This document shows positions 62,526 through 64,000 of a stretch of 64,000 nt of DNA, piece by piece. The notes below the pieces were generated by a model. The model was not told where the DNA came from and did no database searches. It saw nothing but the letters and a program-made list of their open reading frames with translations. The DNA lies in NCBI GenBank assembly GCA_947493335.1, contig CANLQO010000002.1, positions 310,001 through 374,000 on the forward strand, given 5' to 3'. The first letter of the stretch is position 1. Each line of letters begins with the position of its first letter. This DNA is from an uncultured Paracoccaceae bacterium (GTDB taxonomy: Bacteria > Pseudomonadota > Alphaproteobacteria > Rhodobacterales > Rhodobacteraceae). The position numbers were made by a program, and so were the translations under genes.

Positions 62526-64000
62526 CGCCAGAACAACCCCCAGCTATCGGCCAGTTCCGCGCCTCGCAGGCCGCGCGTTGTGTCGTATAGCCTGTTGCGC
62601 ACGGCCAACCGTGCACCACCGTCACGCAGCACGGGCCGAATAACTTGGCCAACGCTGCGTTGCGACGGCTGCCCCGTCAGCCATCCAACCGGGAACGAGA
62701 TGCGGATACCCTTGTCAAAGGACCCCTCGCCAAAATCCTCAAACGGGACATCCGTAAGCGTAAAGAACGCACCAACCTTGACGCCATTATTGAACTCTCG
62801 GTCCAACGTCACTGTGGCGCCCCAGTCTCCGGCCAGATAACGGCCCGCGTCCAACTGTCCGTAAAACCCGTTGCCAAAGTCATAATAGGCAGAGGCATGA
62901 CCGGTCCAGACGTCATAATCCTGAAACCCGAAACCGCCGTCAAAGTCCCTTTGCCGCGCATAATTGACCTCTGCACCCACGGCCAACCGACTGTCGACCG
63001 GATACCACAGCACCTCTGCCGAGATCCCACCGTACATCTGTTCAAGATATCCGACCGTCACCCGCCCAAAGACATCCTTCTTGGGCCGTGTGAACATCTC
63101 AGCCGTCAGATGGGTCAACCTCGCGCGCTCACTTTCAAAATAGCGGACAGCGTCCGATCTGACTTTGGGCAATATGGAATTTGAAACGCGCGTCGATTCA
63201 TCAATCGTGCTGTAGAGTGGCAACCGAGCCTCACCCGACAGGATCAGACCCGGTCTTGGCGCATAGAACCCTGTCAGCTTCAGCCCGGTTTCAAAACGGA
63301 ACGGATTATCAGGGTCAAAAAGCGAGGGGGTGAAAAACGTCCCCCAACTTAGGTCCGATCCCGGGTAAACCCCGCTGATGCGGGTGCCGGGATCAACCGG
63401 TGCGGCATCTTCAATCTGCGCGCGCGCCAACGTCCGCCAACTAGAATCGACATCAAACTCAAGCTCTTCCAGATCCGCGCGGCGCAAAGTGACCGTGCTG
63501 ACCGGCATCCCGAAACTGACGAACGTGATCTCGAATATCTCAACGCTGGGGTCCACGCGATTGGCCAGCACGCGCGCCGCACGACCCAACGCTTGGGCGG
63601 TCGCCGGGAACCGCGAACTCACCACGTGGATACGGGCCGTATCCCCCCTGATTTCAAGGTTCTCAAGCGTCATGCCCTGCGCTGACAACCCGCGCTGCAA
63701 AGACCCGGTCGAGGCCGCCACAACCTCTGATCTTGGTGACAACGCGCGCGGCGCTTGCCCGCGCCCTCCGGGAAACGGTGCCTTTGCAGGATTCAGAACA
63801 TAGCTTAGCGAGACACCGACATCGCGCCCGTAAAGTGAATAACCCCCGACAGTCACACCATTGTCGAATTTGTATTGCACGCCAAAATTCAAAGGCGAAG
63901 CGACGCGCCCCAAACCGCGGGATTCTTCCTTGGCGTAGATGTCCGACGAATATTCAGCCACAAATGTCAGCTTGTCGGTCGCCGCCCAACTGACACCCGC
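62522..64000 (-). CDS. YjbH/GfcD family outer-membrane protein (5' partial)
   Basis: The gene enters from the right edge; a GTG at 63961 is only an internal codon, as the frame stays open to the end (AGVSWAATDKLTFVAEYSSD). The visible 492 or so residues are beta-rich and end in a barrel-like pattern: LNFGVQYKFDNGVTVGGYSLYGRDVG, AEVLWYPVDSRLAVGAEV and GDWGATVTLDREFNNGVKVGAFFTLTDVPFEDFGEGSFDKG. These are features of YjbH, thought to be an outer-membrane barrel working with YjbF and the Wza-type protein. The start codon and signal peptide lie outside the window. Confidence 0.9.
   Translation of the reverse strand, partial: AGVSWAATDKLTFVAEYSSDIYAKEESRGLGRVASPLNFGVQYKFDNGVTVGGYSLYGRDVGVSLSYVLNPAKAPFPGGRGQAPRALSPRSEVVAASTGSLQRGLSAQGMTLENLEIRGDTARIHVVSSRFPATAQALGRAARVLANRVDPSVEIFEITFVSFGMPVSTVTLRRADLEELEFDVDSSWRTLARAQIEDAAPVDPGTRISGVYPGSDLSWGTFFTPSLFDPDNPFRFETGLKLTGFYAPRPGLILSGEARLPLYSTIDESTRVSNSILPKVRSDAVRYFESERARLTHLTAEMFTRPKKDVFGRVTVGYLEQMYGGISAEVLWYPVDSRLAVGAEVNYARQRDFDGGFGFQDYDVWTGHASAYYDFGNGFYGQLDAGRYLAGDWGATVTLDREFNNGVKVGAFFTLTDVPFEDFGEGSFDKGIRISFPVGWLTGQPSQRSVGQVIRPVLRDGGARLAVRNRLYDTTRGLRGAELADSWGLFWR

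Overview
The window looks like a chromosomal piece of a marine alphaproteobacterium of the Roseobacter/Rhodobacteraceae group. The grounds are the moderate-to-high GC content, a VPLPA-type exosortase with a fused EpsI domain (XrtD), an HWE-type histidine kinase with a CheR domain, and a small protein of the kind used as the base of gene transfer agent (GTA) head spikes in Rhodobacter. No rRNA, tRNA, CRISPR array, transposase or integrase was recognised. This assignment comes from gene content alone; no database search was possible.

Nearly all of it is one very large, mosaic extracellular/capsular polysaccharide locus. Layout: (1) 1-2733, end of a CheR-PAS-HWE kinase and a stand-alone receiver protein; (2) 2730-3723, two small exported proteins read leftward; (3) 3957-7439, a Wzc/ExoP-type co-polymerase with tyrosine kinase and UDP-glucose dehydrogenase; (4) 7487-14037, ManC, GT25, polysaccharide deacetylase, GT2, GT4 and a UDP-glucuronate 4-epimerase-like protein; (5) 14166-15602, an anchored PQQ-type sugar dehydrogenase-like protein; (6) 15969-19877, a tight four-gene operon (HAD-UbiA fusion, GtrA, DprE1-like, DprE2-like) matching the mycobacterial polyprenyl-phosphoryl-arabinose pathway; (7) 19915-29900, a methyltransferase, a gingipain-like exported protein, a decayed membrane glycosyltransferase, an intact membrane glycosyltransferase, a flippase, a GT4 and an unknown anchored protein; (8) 29976-33002, an exported G8/beta-helix protein with an [H/D]TGG repeat linker; (9) 33602-44759, GT4, GalE and several membrane glycosyltransferases, one of which resembles AftB arabinofuranosyltransferases, plus an FAD oxidoreductase/UPF0104/GT2 operon; (10) 44792-51644, an overlapping operon of a GTA-spike-base-like protein and two giant proteins (Fn3/BspA and G8/beta-helix); (11) 51831-58780, two GT2, an O-antigen-ligase-type membrane protein, a sulfotransferase, a WecG/TagA glycosyltransferase and an acyltransferase; (12) 58919-64000, XrtD exosortase, then a Wza-type lipoprotein, a YjbF-type lipoprotein and a YjbH-type protein on the other strand.

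Read together, the genes supply nucleotide sugars (Ugd, ManC, GalE, glucuronate epimerase), lipid-linked sugars (the DPA-like operon and the GtrB-like GT2), about ten glycosyltransferases, modification (deacetylase, acyltransferase, sulfotransferase, methyltransferase), membrane translocation (flippase, ligase/polymerase), export (Wzc, Wza, YjbF/YjbH) and candidate polymer-binding or polymer-cutting surface proteins (two G8 proteins and the spike module).

The two most striking things are the arabinose-type polyprenyl-phosphate operon with a possible AftB-like user in the same locus, and the GTA-head-spike-like operon whose last gene is a paralogue of the free-standing G8 protein of the locus.
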